DNA from: Fratercula arctica
Lineage: Eukaryota; Chordata; Aves; Charadriiformes; Alcidae
DNA length: 64,000 nt
Reading direction: 5' to 3'
NCBI GenBank assembly: GCA_947846985.1
Contig: CANTUZ010000004.1
Location: 11,646,927 to 11,710,926, forward strand
The first letter of the stretch is position 1; every line of letters begins with the position of its first letter. Below, one piece after another: positions 1 to 13,100 of this stretch. Made by a program: the position numbers and the translations under genes. A model generated the notes under the pieces. That model did no database searches and was not told the DNA's origin. It saw nothing but the letters and a program-made list of their open reading frames with translations.

Positions 1-3000
1 AAAGGTTTAATAATCTACCCCAGAGACTTAGTAGAGAATTTTCTGTTTCAAAAGCTTTTTCAATTCCTACAATGAATTTCCCACAAAAACAACATTTCCC
101 GTAGGCATTGTTAATTTTTATCTAAATGCCGCAATTTTCTATTAGACGGTGGAAACTAAAACATATCATTTGGACCAACTCAGGTATTTTTCTGCTTTTG
201 GTTGAGCTGCTTTGTCTGAAGCTGACATTTTGTGAGAGCAGAATTACTTGAGATATTTAAATACCTCAGCAAAATTTAAAAGTAAAAAGCATGAACTCTG
301 CGTGCGCTCAAGGTCATAATTTGAACCTGTCACCACCTAGTGGCGAGAGAGGGGGGAGAGAGGTGGACTCTTTTAGTAGAGTCCTTGAGTATTCCTCTGA
401 ACAATTATTTAGGGAGACTTTGTCAGCTTACGTGCTCTATTTCTTTCCATGTCCTAGTGGAGACAGAGAAATCTTGGCATCCTTCAGAGGACTGCCCCAG
501 AGGAGCCAATCATCTAAGAAAGGAGAAAGTTTCAGTTTCTGTTTTGGGAACTTAAGTTTTCTCTACAGTCACATGGTTCATTGAAAAATGAGGAATCGGC
601 AGAGCCCACAAGTAGAAACTTTTATTTGAATGTATCTATCCTGCACGTAGTTCAAACATACAAATACCTCCCCCGCTACTTCTACAAACATCAGGGAAGC
701 CACACCAAAAAACCACACAAGCAATTAATGAAAGCAACAAGATGTAAAAATACTTAATCTATGTAATTTGATCCCTTTTAGCTGTTTTATAAAGTAATTC
801 AGGCAGAGCTAAGACAATAATTCCATTGCAGACAATAACGCAGCCATAAAACAGGGCAGGTAAAGCTACGACAATAATGAAATGATCCGAGTAAAGCCTA
901 TTATCTTCATTAATTTTCACTCACTTTCCACCACAGTGGGAAGATATTAACTTGCTAATATCTTTTATCCTATTCAAAAAGAAATGCATCCCTGGAGCAA
1001 ATAAGCTACGTTATTAATTTCTTTGAATCAGGATTTATAAAATAATAATTATTAATTAAATGTGTGCATAAAGTTTCTGGTTGCAACCTTTAGATGCAAA
1101 GTGCGACTGACTGCTGTTTAAGAGAATATCCCCGCCTGTTATTTTAGAAACTCTAAAGTCTGCTAAGCACCTTGAAAAAGCCAGATGTTTTTTTAAAATG
1201 CATCGTTAAAAAAAAGCTTGACTCATTTTACTAAACTTGTCTATTACTATAATTTTTTAGATATCCTCAAGACATTTTCTGTAGTAAAGCGTGCTGTACA
1301 GGTAGAATTGTCACTATCAGTTTATTCTGTTAAACGAACTGAATAATGGCTCTGCCATACCTAAAGGAACGCAACAAGAAATGATTCATGGTTTTGCTAA
1401 GAAATTTTGCCTAGTAGTTGTGACTGGGCCTCAAAAGCCAGTTTCTAAAATGAAACAATCAGTTGCCATATTCCTTCTGTGGAATACAATGTGATGAACT
1501 TGACCGATGCCATTCACTTCAGGTTTTAAAAACACTTTACCAATAAATGGAAAACATTAGGAGTTAATAGGCACAAAGCAAAGATCTATACCCATGTTCT
1601 TTCATACACAGTTAGACTAAAAGTGTTGCAAACATGGGATTTTATTTTTCACATAGGAAAATAATTGCCTTCTGTAAGATTTCTTGGGCCTAGTAAACCT
1701 CTTCTTACATTTATGCCTGAGAAAATCTACAGCTTCCTAAATACATGCAAAGCTACAGACAAGCGTTCAGTCGTGTCGTTTTCTCACGTGCTTTGAAGTC
1801 AGTTATTTTAAAGGCAAAACTGAAAAGATGCAATGATCTCTAAAAAAAGGTCACAGGTTTTCATAAAAATCTTTAGAACACCAATTTCTTTCATCCTTGT
1901 TTCTTTATTATCCACAACTCTCCTTCATTATCCTTTTAGTGACTTTCAAAAGAAAGTGTGTACCCATTCACGTGAAGCATGTAAAAGAAATAAACAGCCC
2001 AATTTTACTCAAGAGATCAAGTTAAAGCAAATTAAAGTTTCCCTATAAATTGTAAAACCTGTAGCATTACTACAAGAGCTACTGAAACCCCCAGTACTTA
2101 GAAGACCTACTGCAGGACAGATCAAAAAGCTTACTATTCACATGAACATAAGAGAAAAACCACCAAAAAACCCCAGTCTCTTTTCCATAACTTGTAAAGT
2201 AAAAGGCATAACACGCTCCTCAAAAGTTCTCATTGAAGAATTTGTCCGGCACCAAGAACAGTATACCAAGGCATCAGCAATAATAAACCATCACGTTTCA
2301 AGTATTTTCACTATCTGCAAACCAGCGATAAAGTCAGTCAAAAATTCAAATGACAAACTAAAATGCCTGCATTAACAACAAACGTAACTATAGGAAGGTG
2401 AAGTCTCTCACAAGATCTGTCTGCGGCAGATGATTAAAAAAAGTTTATCAAACTCTATATTCGATACACTAGAAAAAAGCTCACCAGGGAGTTCTCCTAA
2501 ATGTAAAATTTTCTTTCTATTGCAGATTCCACTAAAACGTGAGAGACTAGAATCAAGATAAGTTTCAACTTCAATAACTATAAAAAGACTTAAATCTGTC
2601 ACTCTGAAACCATACAAAAATAACTAAAAGAATCACAGGAGACATGAGAATTATGACTTTGAGGCAAAGCACACATTCAAGGAACCCCAACTGACTGAAG
2701 TACATATAAACTGAACAACAATATAAATCCAAACCAGAAAATTACATGTCCCAACACATCTTAAATTCATAGTAACAATGTTTTTGTTGTTGATTATTTC
2801 CAAAATATCTGAATTTCAACATCTTTAAAACCAAAAATAGAACACTGAAAGGACACCTTCCAACTGTCTCTAATGTACTAAAACGTCTTATACCAATACT
2901 AGAGATCAACACTTAATTTTGCCCAGAATCTTACTCGGCGAGATCAGCAAGTTCCCCAGATCTTACTCAGGGGAAGACAGTAGGTAACAGAAATAACTAC

Positions 3001-4001
3001 TGTGGTGTATCAGAATTTGATTTAAATTAACCCCCCAAAAATTCTTGATTTAAAAAAAACCCAAACGCAAACACTGAGGAATGAGGCAGACCTTTGGCAA
3101 ATTACCCAGTAAAGCTTACAGAGGAAGACACTGAAATACTTATCCTCATGTAATTGAGATTTAATTTCAAGCAAATAATGTCAAAAACAAAAGGAGAACT
3201 TTTTACCTGGTATGAACTACTGAAGCACCATGAAAGCCAAGGATTTTAAGAGCAAGGGTTAAAAAAACCCCCAACCCAAACAACCTAAGAAAAACTCACC
3301 AGAACATAAAAGGAACATCACATCCATTTAAAAAGAAGGCGTCAAACATTAAAGAAGAAGAAGAAAAAAAGATAATTCAGACAACTCTGGCTGTACACAA
3401 CCCCTCCATGATCATACATAATCCAAACAGCCAGAAAGGGAATTTGGGCCTCTCTAGTGCAACTCTGTTCCCACTTACTGAAATGCAACTCCCCTTTAAG
3501 TCACTGGTAGCAAAGTCAGAGAGATAAAGGGCAAGCTAACTCCTCAGATACATTAAAGATCAATGATGGGAGTAGTCTCTAAGACATGCAGAGTCAGGGA
3601 AACTGTTACCGACGACGAGTCTGAGAGTACAAGTTGGCAGCTGGAATTTTCTAAAATTGCCACAAAATACACATTCACAAGTCCCTGAGAGCTTCTTCAC
3701 CAGCTGAAAGGATGAATGGAAATTACATGGTGGAAGCTGCTGTTGCAGAATTGCAGTAAACATGAATGACAGCACATATGTAATATCATGGTACAATACA
3801 CATAAAGCTCCTTTTAAAAAGAGGGAGGAAAGAAAATGAAAGAATTCACCATCGGGAACAAATACCGAAGTTCTTTTATCAAAACTTCAATGGAAGTCGA
3901 GTGATGAATTTCAAAAGGGAATTTTGCTTGGCGAAGGAGAATTTAAATAAGAAATGAATAGTGGGTCAACACCTTCACTTTTTATTAGGTACTTCACTGC
4001 C
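1..4001. other. AT-rich non-coding DNA, no gene seen
   Basis: No exon-like ORF flanked by splice signals is visible. The ORFs here (97 codons at 291-584, 77 codons at 2142-2375, 78 codons on the minus strand at 3560-3796) have no recognisable domain and no codon or context support, so I treat them as chance ORFs. Short A/C-rich patches occur near 3030-3070 and 3258-3285. A block at about 760-975 is listed separately as a possible conserved element. I see no interspersed repeat that I can name. Confidence 0.6.
760..975. other. candidate conserved non-coding element
   Basis: The block lacks homopolymer runs and simple repeats, unlike its flanks. It contains dense homeodomain-like TAAT/ATTA cores, for example TCATTAATTTTCAC near 907-920, and balanced short words. 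This texture is typical of developmental enhancers in vertebrate gene deserts. The call is inference from texture only: no alignment was available, and ordinary unique sequence can look the same. Confidence 0.25.
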
Positions 4002-4031
4002 AAAAAAAAAAAATCCTTCCTTCCTTCCTTC
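4002..4031. repeat. A12 run followed by (TTCC)n microsatellite
   Basis: A 12-base A run at 4002-4013 is followed directly by about four and a half TTCC units at 4014-4031. It is a short simple repeat of the kind common in vertebrate non-coding DNA. The A run could be the tail of a very old retroposed fragment, but no element body is recognisable next to it. Confidence 0.85.
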
Positions 4032-4054
4032 GTTTGCACATTCTGCATTCTGAA

Positions 4055-4175
4055 CAGAATGAAAACCTGGCTGAAAATTACAAGTTCTCTTAATGCTGCT
4101 ATTTTGCATTAATATATTATGTTAGCCTTAAATTATCATAGTGGACAAACTAGCTGAGCTGGCTTGCTTTCTATA
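4055..4175. other. candidate conserved non-coding element
   Basis: This AT-rich block has no simple repeat and carries several ATTA/TAAT cores, such as TGCATTAATATATTATG near 4106-4122. It lies just downstream of a microsatellite. Enhancer-like texture is the only support, so this is a weak inference. Confidence 0.2.
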
Positions 4176-4545
4176 CTGACGCTCCCAAGGGGAAAATTCT
4201 GCTTGTTAAAGCTAAAATCTCTTAATGTTTCCCTGAATAAGAAGACGTAGAGAGAGTTTTCAAAGCATTAACAATGTTCTTATTATCCCGATATGATGTT
4301 TACACAGGATAATGACTGTTACCATACAATATCTTAATACACAAACTAATGCAAATGTATTATCTGCTAAGGAAAAAGACTCTTTCTCACGCTGCGTTTC
4401 AAACGCAAGTATGATGTCCAAAGACCATTTATTCTCCTGTGGGCTTAGGAACTGTTCAAACTCCACTGCTTACCTGACACTTTTTGATACCTGGAAAGCC
4501 AAATAGTGGAAGGGAATATTTACTAAGCGGGGTTCAAGAAGAACT

Positions 4546-4605
4546 CAGCGGTGCCGTTGGCTTTGGCCTGCACTGTGCCACCTTGCACAGGCGGCAGAAC
4601 CGCTG
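4546..4605. repeat. GC-rich nested inverted repeat (hairpin)
   Basis: A GC-rich island of roughly 110 bp stands out from AT-rich surroundings. Inside it, CAGCGG (4546-4551) pairs with CCGCTG (4600-4605). TGCCG (4552-4556) pairs with CGGCA (4592-4596). CTGTGC (4573-4578) pairs with GCACAG (4585-4590) around a six-base loop. The arms nest, so one strand could fold into an imperfect hairpin of about 60 nt. It could be a decayed palindromic transposon, a small structured RNA or chance. No flanking target-site duplication was found. Confidence 0.55.
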
Positions 4606-5609
4606 GTGCCGAACAGCGGCTTCGCAAGGAAGCGAGTGAGAACGCCCACACACAGTTTTTCAAAACCTGGGATTTGCCCTTTTAGGTACTGTCTAGATCC
4701 GCACTGATTCAGTGAATCTATTTTTAAGATAAATATTGCTTTCGCTTTCCTGGATGCCCATCAATAGAAGTCCCTAACATTCTGTGGGAGGAAAGATTAA
4801 AAAAAAAAAAAAAGTAATGAAGTAACTAAATTGGAACTAGAACAGAATGTGGGTGTTTAGTATAACAAGTACGCTTTGACAGGAATGTAAGCAGTTTGCA
4901 GGAAGTATTTAACTTGATTGGCAGAAATCTCTTAGAAGCGAATTAGTGTTGCAAACTATTTAAAGGAAAATTAGAAATACAATTTAAGCATATTGGGTAC
5001 CCATTAAGGACTGAATTATTTAAAACCCATCATACAGTATGATCCAGCAGTCCTCAAACGTACTAATTGTATTTGGATCATTTATTTCCATCACAATTTA
5101 ATCAAAGTAGTAGTTAAAGAGCAGATTCGATGTGTCTGTATAAATCATGCCATGAATTAATCGCCAAACAACAACGGTTAGGTGTTCATTGGTCTGCAAG
5201 AAGCGAAGCTTATGTGTCTTCTGGTGTTTAACTTTTGGTTTTGCCCCATGCTAGAATATCTGCATCGGCCTGAGAACTTTCTGTCTTGATATCTCAACAG
5301 CCTCTTTTTTTGATTATGTGTCAAACTACATTAATTATAACGGTGAGAGCAACATGGGGTTACCAGCAGGAGTCTAGAATCCATTTCTTTTTTCCTGAAT
5401 AAGATGTCTTTTTGTTTCTTCCTCATCGTTACAGAGCAATAACCCTAAGAGATTGCTAACCTACTCTTACAGGCCTTCCATTTTACTGTCTCAACAAATT
5501 CTGTATCAAATGGTCTCATTTTTCTGGGTAGGAAAAACACCTACTTAATAGCCATGAAAATTTGACTGGCTATCAGAATATTCAACCACTTCCTTTTGTT
5601 TTCTTTACT

Positions 5610-5639
5610 AAAAAAAAAAAAAAAAAAATATTTTTTTTT
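5610..5639. repeat. A19-T9 palindromic homopolymer pair
   Basis: An A run at 5610-5628 is followed after a TA step by a T run ending near 5639. The arrangement is self-complementary and could form a short AT hairpin or a rigid A-tract. It is probably a slippage-prone low-complexity site. Confidence 0.85.
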
Positions 5640-5738
5640 CTATTGCTGTGAAGAATTACTAGTTCTAGTACCATTATCTAATTTAGAGCGGAGAGACTTT
5701 TTGGGGGGGTTTATTGTTTAACTTGTAGAGAATTTCTG

Positions 5739-5826
5739 AAAAAAAAACAAAACCAAAACAAAAAACCACTAACTAAAAAAACCCACCAACACCCCACCCC
5801 CCCCAAACCCAAAACAACCCCAAACC
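5739..5826. repeat. A/C-rich cryptic low-complexity tract
   Basis: About 88 bp composed almost entirely of A and C, built from irregular AAAAC, AACCC and CCAAACC words, with a C8 run at 5797-5804. There is no fixed period, so it is cryptic simplicity rather than a true microsatellite. Similar tracts recur across the window. Confidence 0.85.
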
Positions 5827-7031
5827 TACTCCATGCATTACAATTCAGAAAGCTTTCTATGAGTAAGAATACTTGGAAAGATCAAATTTGAATTTATAAA
5901 AATATGTCCATTTCATCTAATACTTTTTCTGATGGATTCAGACAAAACAAAGTCATGAATTCTAAGAGATTTCTGAAGGCTGTTCCTTACAGCGCTACTG
6001 CAACATCAAACAAATTTATCCAGAGGGAGGTGGGAAGAAAGGAGGAAGAGGAGAGAAGCTAGTAAAATCATAATCTTTGTTCATGGCGCTTCTGGTAAAA
6101 GATGATAAAATACTAACTCTCAAAACACAGATGGAAGACATCTCCAGGGAAGGATCTAGGTTAAGTAAAGACCAAAACATTTGCAGGAACGACCATCAAG
6201 TGATTTGTCTCATAACCATGGAACCAGTAAACCTGAAGCAGTCTCTTATTAGCTGTCCCATCAGATTACTGTTGATGAATATCAGAACTGAAACGTGTTG
6301 ACTAAGAAACATGTTGTTTTCCTGCTTCACCGATCTTAAATGTTTGGAATGCCAGATTAAAATAATTTGTGATATTGTATTTAATAATCCAAATTGATAA
6401 CTGTGGTTTACCTGCTGTTCCAAATAAGAAACACTTCATGACAGAACATAATATACTAGAAATAATATATCCACTTTTCCCTCTTCAAACAATTGCAGAT
6501 TAACAGTTACCCATATTTTTTAAATAGTATTAGCTACATCCTAATTTTAATTTTTCCAAAGTCAAGTAAGTCAGGCAATAGGCTCACTTCCTGACCTTTC
6601 ATGTCATGCACTCAGCTATAAACATATCTTATATTTATTACATTTAATTAGCAGACTGGGAACACGTATTTCATACAAACTATTATTTATAGAAGTATAT
6701 GTACACTTTGTGTATATTAATCGAACTAGGAAAGGCAGAAACACACCAGTCAAGAGAACTGAATGAGATAAAATTCCCAGAGGGTGTACTATATTTCAAG
6801 TATTTATACTTTTCCATTTTTCAACAAGTTGTCTGAAATATTTTCTTTAAATAAACCATTTCGTATTGAGTTCTATTTCCTTGTTCCGTAAAGTTTCTGC
6901 AAGTAGCAACCTCACAAGAAAACCCGAAACATATGCAGAGGGATCATCCCCTTCTTGCCTAATACTCCTGTCTTTGTGTGTCTGGTGAAAAATCAGTGCA
7001 AGAAAGTGGCATCTAATTCTACCATTTTTTC

Positions 7032-7033
<2 letters not shown>

Positions 7034-7103
<70 letters not shown>

Positions 7104-7115
7104 GAGAGAGAGAGA
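7034..7115. repeat. (GA)n microsatellite with GACA interruption
   Basis: An 82-bp polypurine tract made of GA dinucleotides. It is interrupted at 7084, 7088 and 7092 by C, giving three GACA units, after which pure GA resumes. On the minus strand it generates a Leu/Ser-repeat ORF (6847-7128) that is not a gene. Long GA/TC tracts can adopt triplex (H-DNA) structures and bind GAGA-type factors in general; nothing shows that here. Confidence 0.97.
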
Positions 7116-10100
7116 AAAGACCACACAAGTCAAAAAGTTTTCTGACAAAACAATTATTTTTGATTCCTTTATGAGGAATGGGCAGCGATTAAGCTACAAG
7201 GGTGAAATTATGGAGCAGTCTCTAATAGCAGGAGGAATCTATGGTGTTCAGTCTTGCACAGTTACCTAAAGACCATTCTACTTTATACGTTAAAATTTCT
7301 CACACAAAAATATTTTTTATGTGCAATGGGCAACTGAAAAAAATTGTACAGGAATTCTAGTACTATATTAATTATTCTCTATTCTGTAATAATAAAAAAT
7401 GAAGATATCAGAATAAAATATGCCATTTTAGAAATGCTTTAAAGAGCAGCACCTCTGTTTCAACTGATGCACTAAGGATATGCAAATGAACATCTACATA
7501 CCATTTGTAAGTCCTATGGTTCCCAAGCTGCCAAACACAAAGGCTGCTACAGTACTTCAGCTCAGCAGACTACTCTATAAAAACACATCTGTTATCAGCA
7601 CATTAATGAAAAGGCCTTTCCATAATATATATTAACATGTTAATATGCTCAATGTTATTTTTAACTTCTGTCAGTTTTCAAGCAATTTTCTGACAAAGGA
7701 AAATGTAGGAAAGAAAGGAAGAAAAAAGACAAAAACTGTAATCTGGGACAAGAGAAATCCACAACCTTGACAAATATTCAGTATTTCCTGGCTTAGTGTG
7801 TCTGAGGTGCATTTAGCAATTTAATGTAATCTAGTGAAGCTAGGCTTTTTAGTTCTACTTGTGAATACAACCATCAGAGTACAAACTAAATTAATTAGCC
7901 TGGTGAATCTATAAATCATAGTAGTGCGTCCAATTATCTTAACAGGTTTGTAAGTTCTTTTAACGCTTTCTGTACTTACTTAGCTCCAACTGCTCTTTTT
8001 TTTTTTTTTTTAAGTTAAAGGTAACCTTACCTTTATCCATATGAATTTTCTGAAGCTGTACCGTTGCTGACCACACAACACTGCGGCACCAGGATAACCT
8101 GATTAGTTTTTACCCGGGACCTTAGGAGAAAAAGAGAGAATAAGTATTTTAAAAAGTCGGCTTGACAAAGATACGCCTGCTATGTTTTTTGTGAATTTGC
8201 TGAGAAGAAAATAAGAGGTAATTTCTAACTTTCTTGAAAATGTATGTACACCAAGTTATCAGTCAATGAATTAGTAAAGGAAAGACAAGGTGTTTTCACT
8301 GTGCAGGCAGACAACGCAGTCAAACAGTGTCACTCAGCTCATCCTCACCTTCAAAGGGGAATGACGACAGTCAGAGCGATTGTGGCTCTCTTCATCTGTG
8401 GGTAACACTGTATAATTAGACATTAATATGGACTAACTAGACAGGAACTCTAACTGCAGAATGTAAAACCTTCTCGCTCTTGATCCTATATTCTTGCTGA
8501 TCCTCCCAGGGGAGTCTGCAACCAGAGAACAGAAGGTATCCTCTTGATTTTGCAGTAGAAGGGTTCTCGGTACAGGCAAAACCAAGCATTGTCTTATAGT
8601 TGGCAATAGCATGCGAGATGCCTTCCTCCAGCTGAGTCAGATGTTTGACTAAGAGATGCTCCTCTACACTCTACTACACATTTAAACTGAGCTGTGGGCT
8701 TTACAAATCTTCAAGAGGAGAAATAGTGTTTCTAGTCACATACAGATAATTTAAGAAATTGTTCTATACCAGGCCCTAGTAGTTATTTCTCACCTTCCAG
8801 CCGTGCCCTAATCTAGACCTGTAAGAAAAGGTCAAAAAAATTCAGTGAATGAGAGCCCTTGCTGTGCAGCGCGCGCAGAGAGTGTATGCCCTGATGCGCA
8901 CACGAGGAGTGTAACGGTGCTATCCTTGCACTGATTGTGTGCTACAAACATCTAGCCAGATCAGATTTTGCTAGAACAACATATTGATTATGATTCTGCC
9001 AGTGAAATTGTTTTTCAAACTTAAAGCATGCTAAATAGTCTATATGACTTAAATTTTTGTTAGTTTTCCTCACTCCCCCCCCCCCGTCCTTTAAGGGCCC
9101 TTGCGAAATTAAAAATATTAAAGCAGACATAAATCCTGGGATATTTATGAAGGAGTTAAGCTCAGGGTTCCTCCACATTTTCAAACAACAGAAGCAGGCA
9201 TATAAGATTGAATGAATGACGAGCTAATGTTCAGCTAGTACAAATTTCAGATGCCCAAAGTATACCTATACGTGCCACACGTACATACACTGCCTCAGTG
9301 CCCCAAATTTTTAAAACCCATTTTAGGTAACAGATGCCCATCCAATATAGTGCAGAATATATACACAGAATTACAGTAATCACTCCATAGTTCTTTCTTA
9401 ATCCTTTGTCTTTCCATAAAATAGCAACTAGATAAACCTAGATTAATCTAATAGGTCGCCCTAAAGTTCAGCAGATTCCAAACGTAGGAAGGAATGCTTT
9501 GCAAATTCAAAGACTTATTACAAAGAACCCTGCCACAAGCCCTTTTAAAAAATCAAAAATCAAGAGCTGATCACTGCATTTTTATCGCACAAAATCTTTA
9601 AAGAGCCTCAATAATATGGTATAAGATCAACAATTCAAACTAAATAAAAATAATGAGAAATTAGTAAGGATCTCACTAATAACCTCTCTTAGAAGGTAAC
9701 TTGAATGTAAGATTAAAGAATAATTCCTGTTTTCAAAATAAGGGATGTTTTTAAAACAGACTATTGCCAATAATCAAAATTAAGTATCAATCCAATAGTT
9801 ACCAGCACAACGGAAGGAAGTATCATACAAACTGTCCCCTTCATATACCACCTCTAATGCTAATTTGCCTGGATTTTCCAATGTCACTTTTAACTTGTAC
9901 ACGACGACACATCTGAGTGCTTCCATTCTCAATATTTGCAGAAGTTAATATGAAAAAAAAAGGTGGAGATTTTGCCACAAATATAATTGTGCCAGGTAAC
10001 GACCATTTAATTTACACTGAGTATTCTATCTTCTCAATGGTAAATGTAATGGCGTTGATCCCTCCTATCTTACCCGCTGCTACAGCTCACGAGAAACTTC

Positions 10101-13100
10101 AGTGTGAAGAATGGAATTACGCACGTATAATATTGATGGGAACAGAGGATCAAGTGCAGTACAACGATGAGATATTGATCAATAGTCTCCGTCCAGGTAC
10201 TCATTAAACAGACCCTCAGAGCAGATAACCAGAAAAGTATGTTCTAAATAGTGAAAGCTATTCTTCCCCAATGCACAAATATTTTAAGTAGCACTTTATG
10301 TCACAAGTTAGGTTAGTTTTTCCAGAGAAAAAAAAGTTCAGATATCAGGAAACTTACTTCACCTTGGAAAATTTCATTGTATTTGAACATCAGGTTTTTA
10401 CTTTCAAGAGATATCCTACAGCCTGAGCACATCACCAGAATGTCCTGTTCTCACCTTGCATCCAATTCTTTGTTCTTTTCATGTCTATTTGTCCTGCAAA
10501 ACTATTTCTTAGTTCCAGCTGGTGTTAAGGAGACCGTATGGGTCAAAGGACATGAACCTTTTGAAGCGGAATAAAACTTTGAAATTAAATAATTGAATAC
10601 CTAAAGAATACAGTATATGTGGAGAAGGGGCGGGGGGGGGGGAAGAAGCCACGCTCTATATTTTGTATTTTCTATATTCCACCACCCCCCCGACAATATA
10701 TATCTCACTGATTGTCCTAACTGTCACCAATACAGTACCAGCAAAATTATTCACTACTGGGAACAATTTTAAACGCCTTTTTTTTTTTTTTTTAATAAAT
10801 ACTCAATCACCTTTCTTCTTCATTTATTATTGTAGCACACCCCACCCCCAAGTTTTAGTTCAACTGAGATATAAATTAATTTAAAAGTTTACAATTAAAG
10901 AATCAACTTCTAATGCTGCAAACATTAACATACGTGTGCAGCGCAAGTACAGGGTAAAGCCACAGGCACCACAGAGATGCTCATCTGAGGCCAAAAGTTT
11001 CCTACTGCAAATCCCGTAACTGACAAAATGCAATCCAAACAATTATACATCACAATTATTCATACGCGTGAATATCTGAAGGGAATAACTACTCACATAT
11101 ATAAGACAAGTTTAAGTGAGGGGGGACAAAACCTAATCACAATTAATGTCCACATTATCATTTCTAAAGTACTTCTTTTCAAATATAATGCAATTCAGTA
11201 CATTAATTAAATTTAGAAATAGCTGCTCAAAGTTAAATATAAACACAGAGTACAAAATATGTATTAAATTGTTATCAAATAATTTTGATTAAAGTAGTAT
11301 TATTTAAAATTATGCAATGAATACAGAGATCGTAATTTGATTTAGATGATTGTGGTGGAAAATATTTTGAACAAATGAAATATATTAATGTGAAAGACTA
11401 CTCTTATGCTAACTGAAAATAGATATTGAAAGGAATCAAGTCATTTTTAAAAATGAACTTTAATATATTCTAGTTTTTTCCAATTATTCTGAGATTTGCC
11501 TCTGAATATAACAGGATTACCCAGTGATACCACCTTGTGAAGAGATTAATCTCCAATAACACAAACAAATGCCAAAACCAGCCCTGACAAAATTAAAAAT
11601 CAATCAACATCTAAGAAAACCTGTAAAACTCCGAAATACGTAACACAAAACTCTCTTTTCTCCAACTGGTTTCTTTGAGAATGAAGAACCAAATAAACTC
11701 AAAACAGTCATATGAATAAAGAACAGTAAAAAAAGGCAATTTCATTTAAGGAAAGAAACATAATTGACTGGTGTCATTGTTCAGGCGATTTAAACAAAAG
11801 AAAAAAAAAAAACCCACCCCCCCCAAACCCCGGTATGGTGCTTTCTTACGCTAAAGCAGCACAAACTGCCAGCCCCCAAAAATTGAGAAGGGAGGGGGCC
11901 TGAGGCTATGGAGTTAAAATAGAAGCCTGAAGAAAACGAGTAAAAAGCCCGAGTGGAAAGCTGAGGGGAGAAAAATTCATAGGACAGCCAGAAAGCAAGG
12001 ACTGTATCCTGGGAGCAAAGCAGTGAAATGACGCATGCAAATAAAAACTAATTGCTTGAAGACCTAGAAAGGACAATATGAGCAAACATATAGAAAAGAA
12101 TATCTGAAAGTCTGGCACACGCCTAGCATAAAGCATTGGCCTTTTCAGCAAAATGAACGGTGTTCCATTAGGTTCATGTAAAAGGCAGTTTTCCAATTTT
12201 AAGTCATACAGTGGTTTTTCCTTGCAGAGATTTAGATTAAAAATTGTTGTAACCCATAAGCTCAGAAGAGAGACAAGGTATATAAAACAGGGGCTTTCCA
12301 GGAGAAATAGTCTGTCCTGGTGAAATCCAGCAAAAATATAAAGCCTGCGAAACGTCTTAAGCTAAGAAGTAACAGGGAGAAGGAATTAAGAGGAGCTTCA
12401 AGCTCCTTTAAACCACAGATATTTTGCTTGAGTTTCCAGCGCGCTTCTGTTTCTCAGCCTCTCTGATGTTGCTAAATTACAGGCACTGTGGGTAAAGCAG
12501 GTTTAGTTGAAGTGATGAATGAGCAGAAAAAAAGGGAGTAAAAATTCCTGTAGGATGCAGAGACAGGACATTAAATTCAAAGTCTCAGAAACCTTGGTTC
12601 CTTTCTTTGTTGTAACTTCTGAATCGTTGCTAGTACACATTTTTTTTTTTAATTCATCAGGGAGGGTAGTTTAAAATGATCTAACCCGCAGAGCAAGAGG
12701 TTTGGCTTTCTGTCAGCAGCTTTGTTTTGAATTAAAAAAAAAAAAAAAGTACATACTCATAATACAGTGATTGCCACAGAACACACCTACATTCAAAGAT
12801 TCACATCAATATTGTCTCCAATGAAATCAAGGCTGACAGATGGAAAGCCTTAAAATAAGGCTTAAAATAGTTCAATATTCTACCCCTAAAAAGTAGAGCT
12901 CTGTATATTTGCAAATTAGGAACAGAAACAAAGAAATGTAAAACCAAAACAAAACAGGACAACTGATTCTGGCCACAGCTCAGTGTTGTGGTAAACGTGG
13001 AAGACAGAGACCCTAATTAGCCAGACCAACCATGCGTTAATAAATCAATGTCGAATATCCAAGAGGATGGCAACTTGCAGTGACTGTCCAAGTCAATGAT

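Larger units (their letters stand above)
4032..7033. other. AT-rich non-coding DNA, no gene seen
   Basis: Apart from the hairpin and low-complexity tracts listed separately, this stretch shows no supported gene. Small ORFs at 4312-4506 (plus), 4260-4466 (minus), 6077-6301 (plus) and 6196-6423 (minus) partly overlap one another on opposite strands and have no recognisable motif. The block at about 5085-5235 is free of simple repeats and looks like unique, possibly constrained sequence, but this cannot be tested here. Confidence 0.55.

Noticed and set aside
6847..7128. Leu/Ser-repeat ORF on the minus strand
   Set aside because: It is a translation of the (GA)n microsatellite.
9917..10207. 96-codon ORF as an exon
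   Set aside because: The protein is not recognisable. It contains a Lys run from an A-tract, and flanking splice signals are weak.
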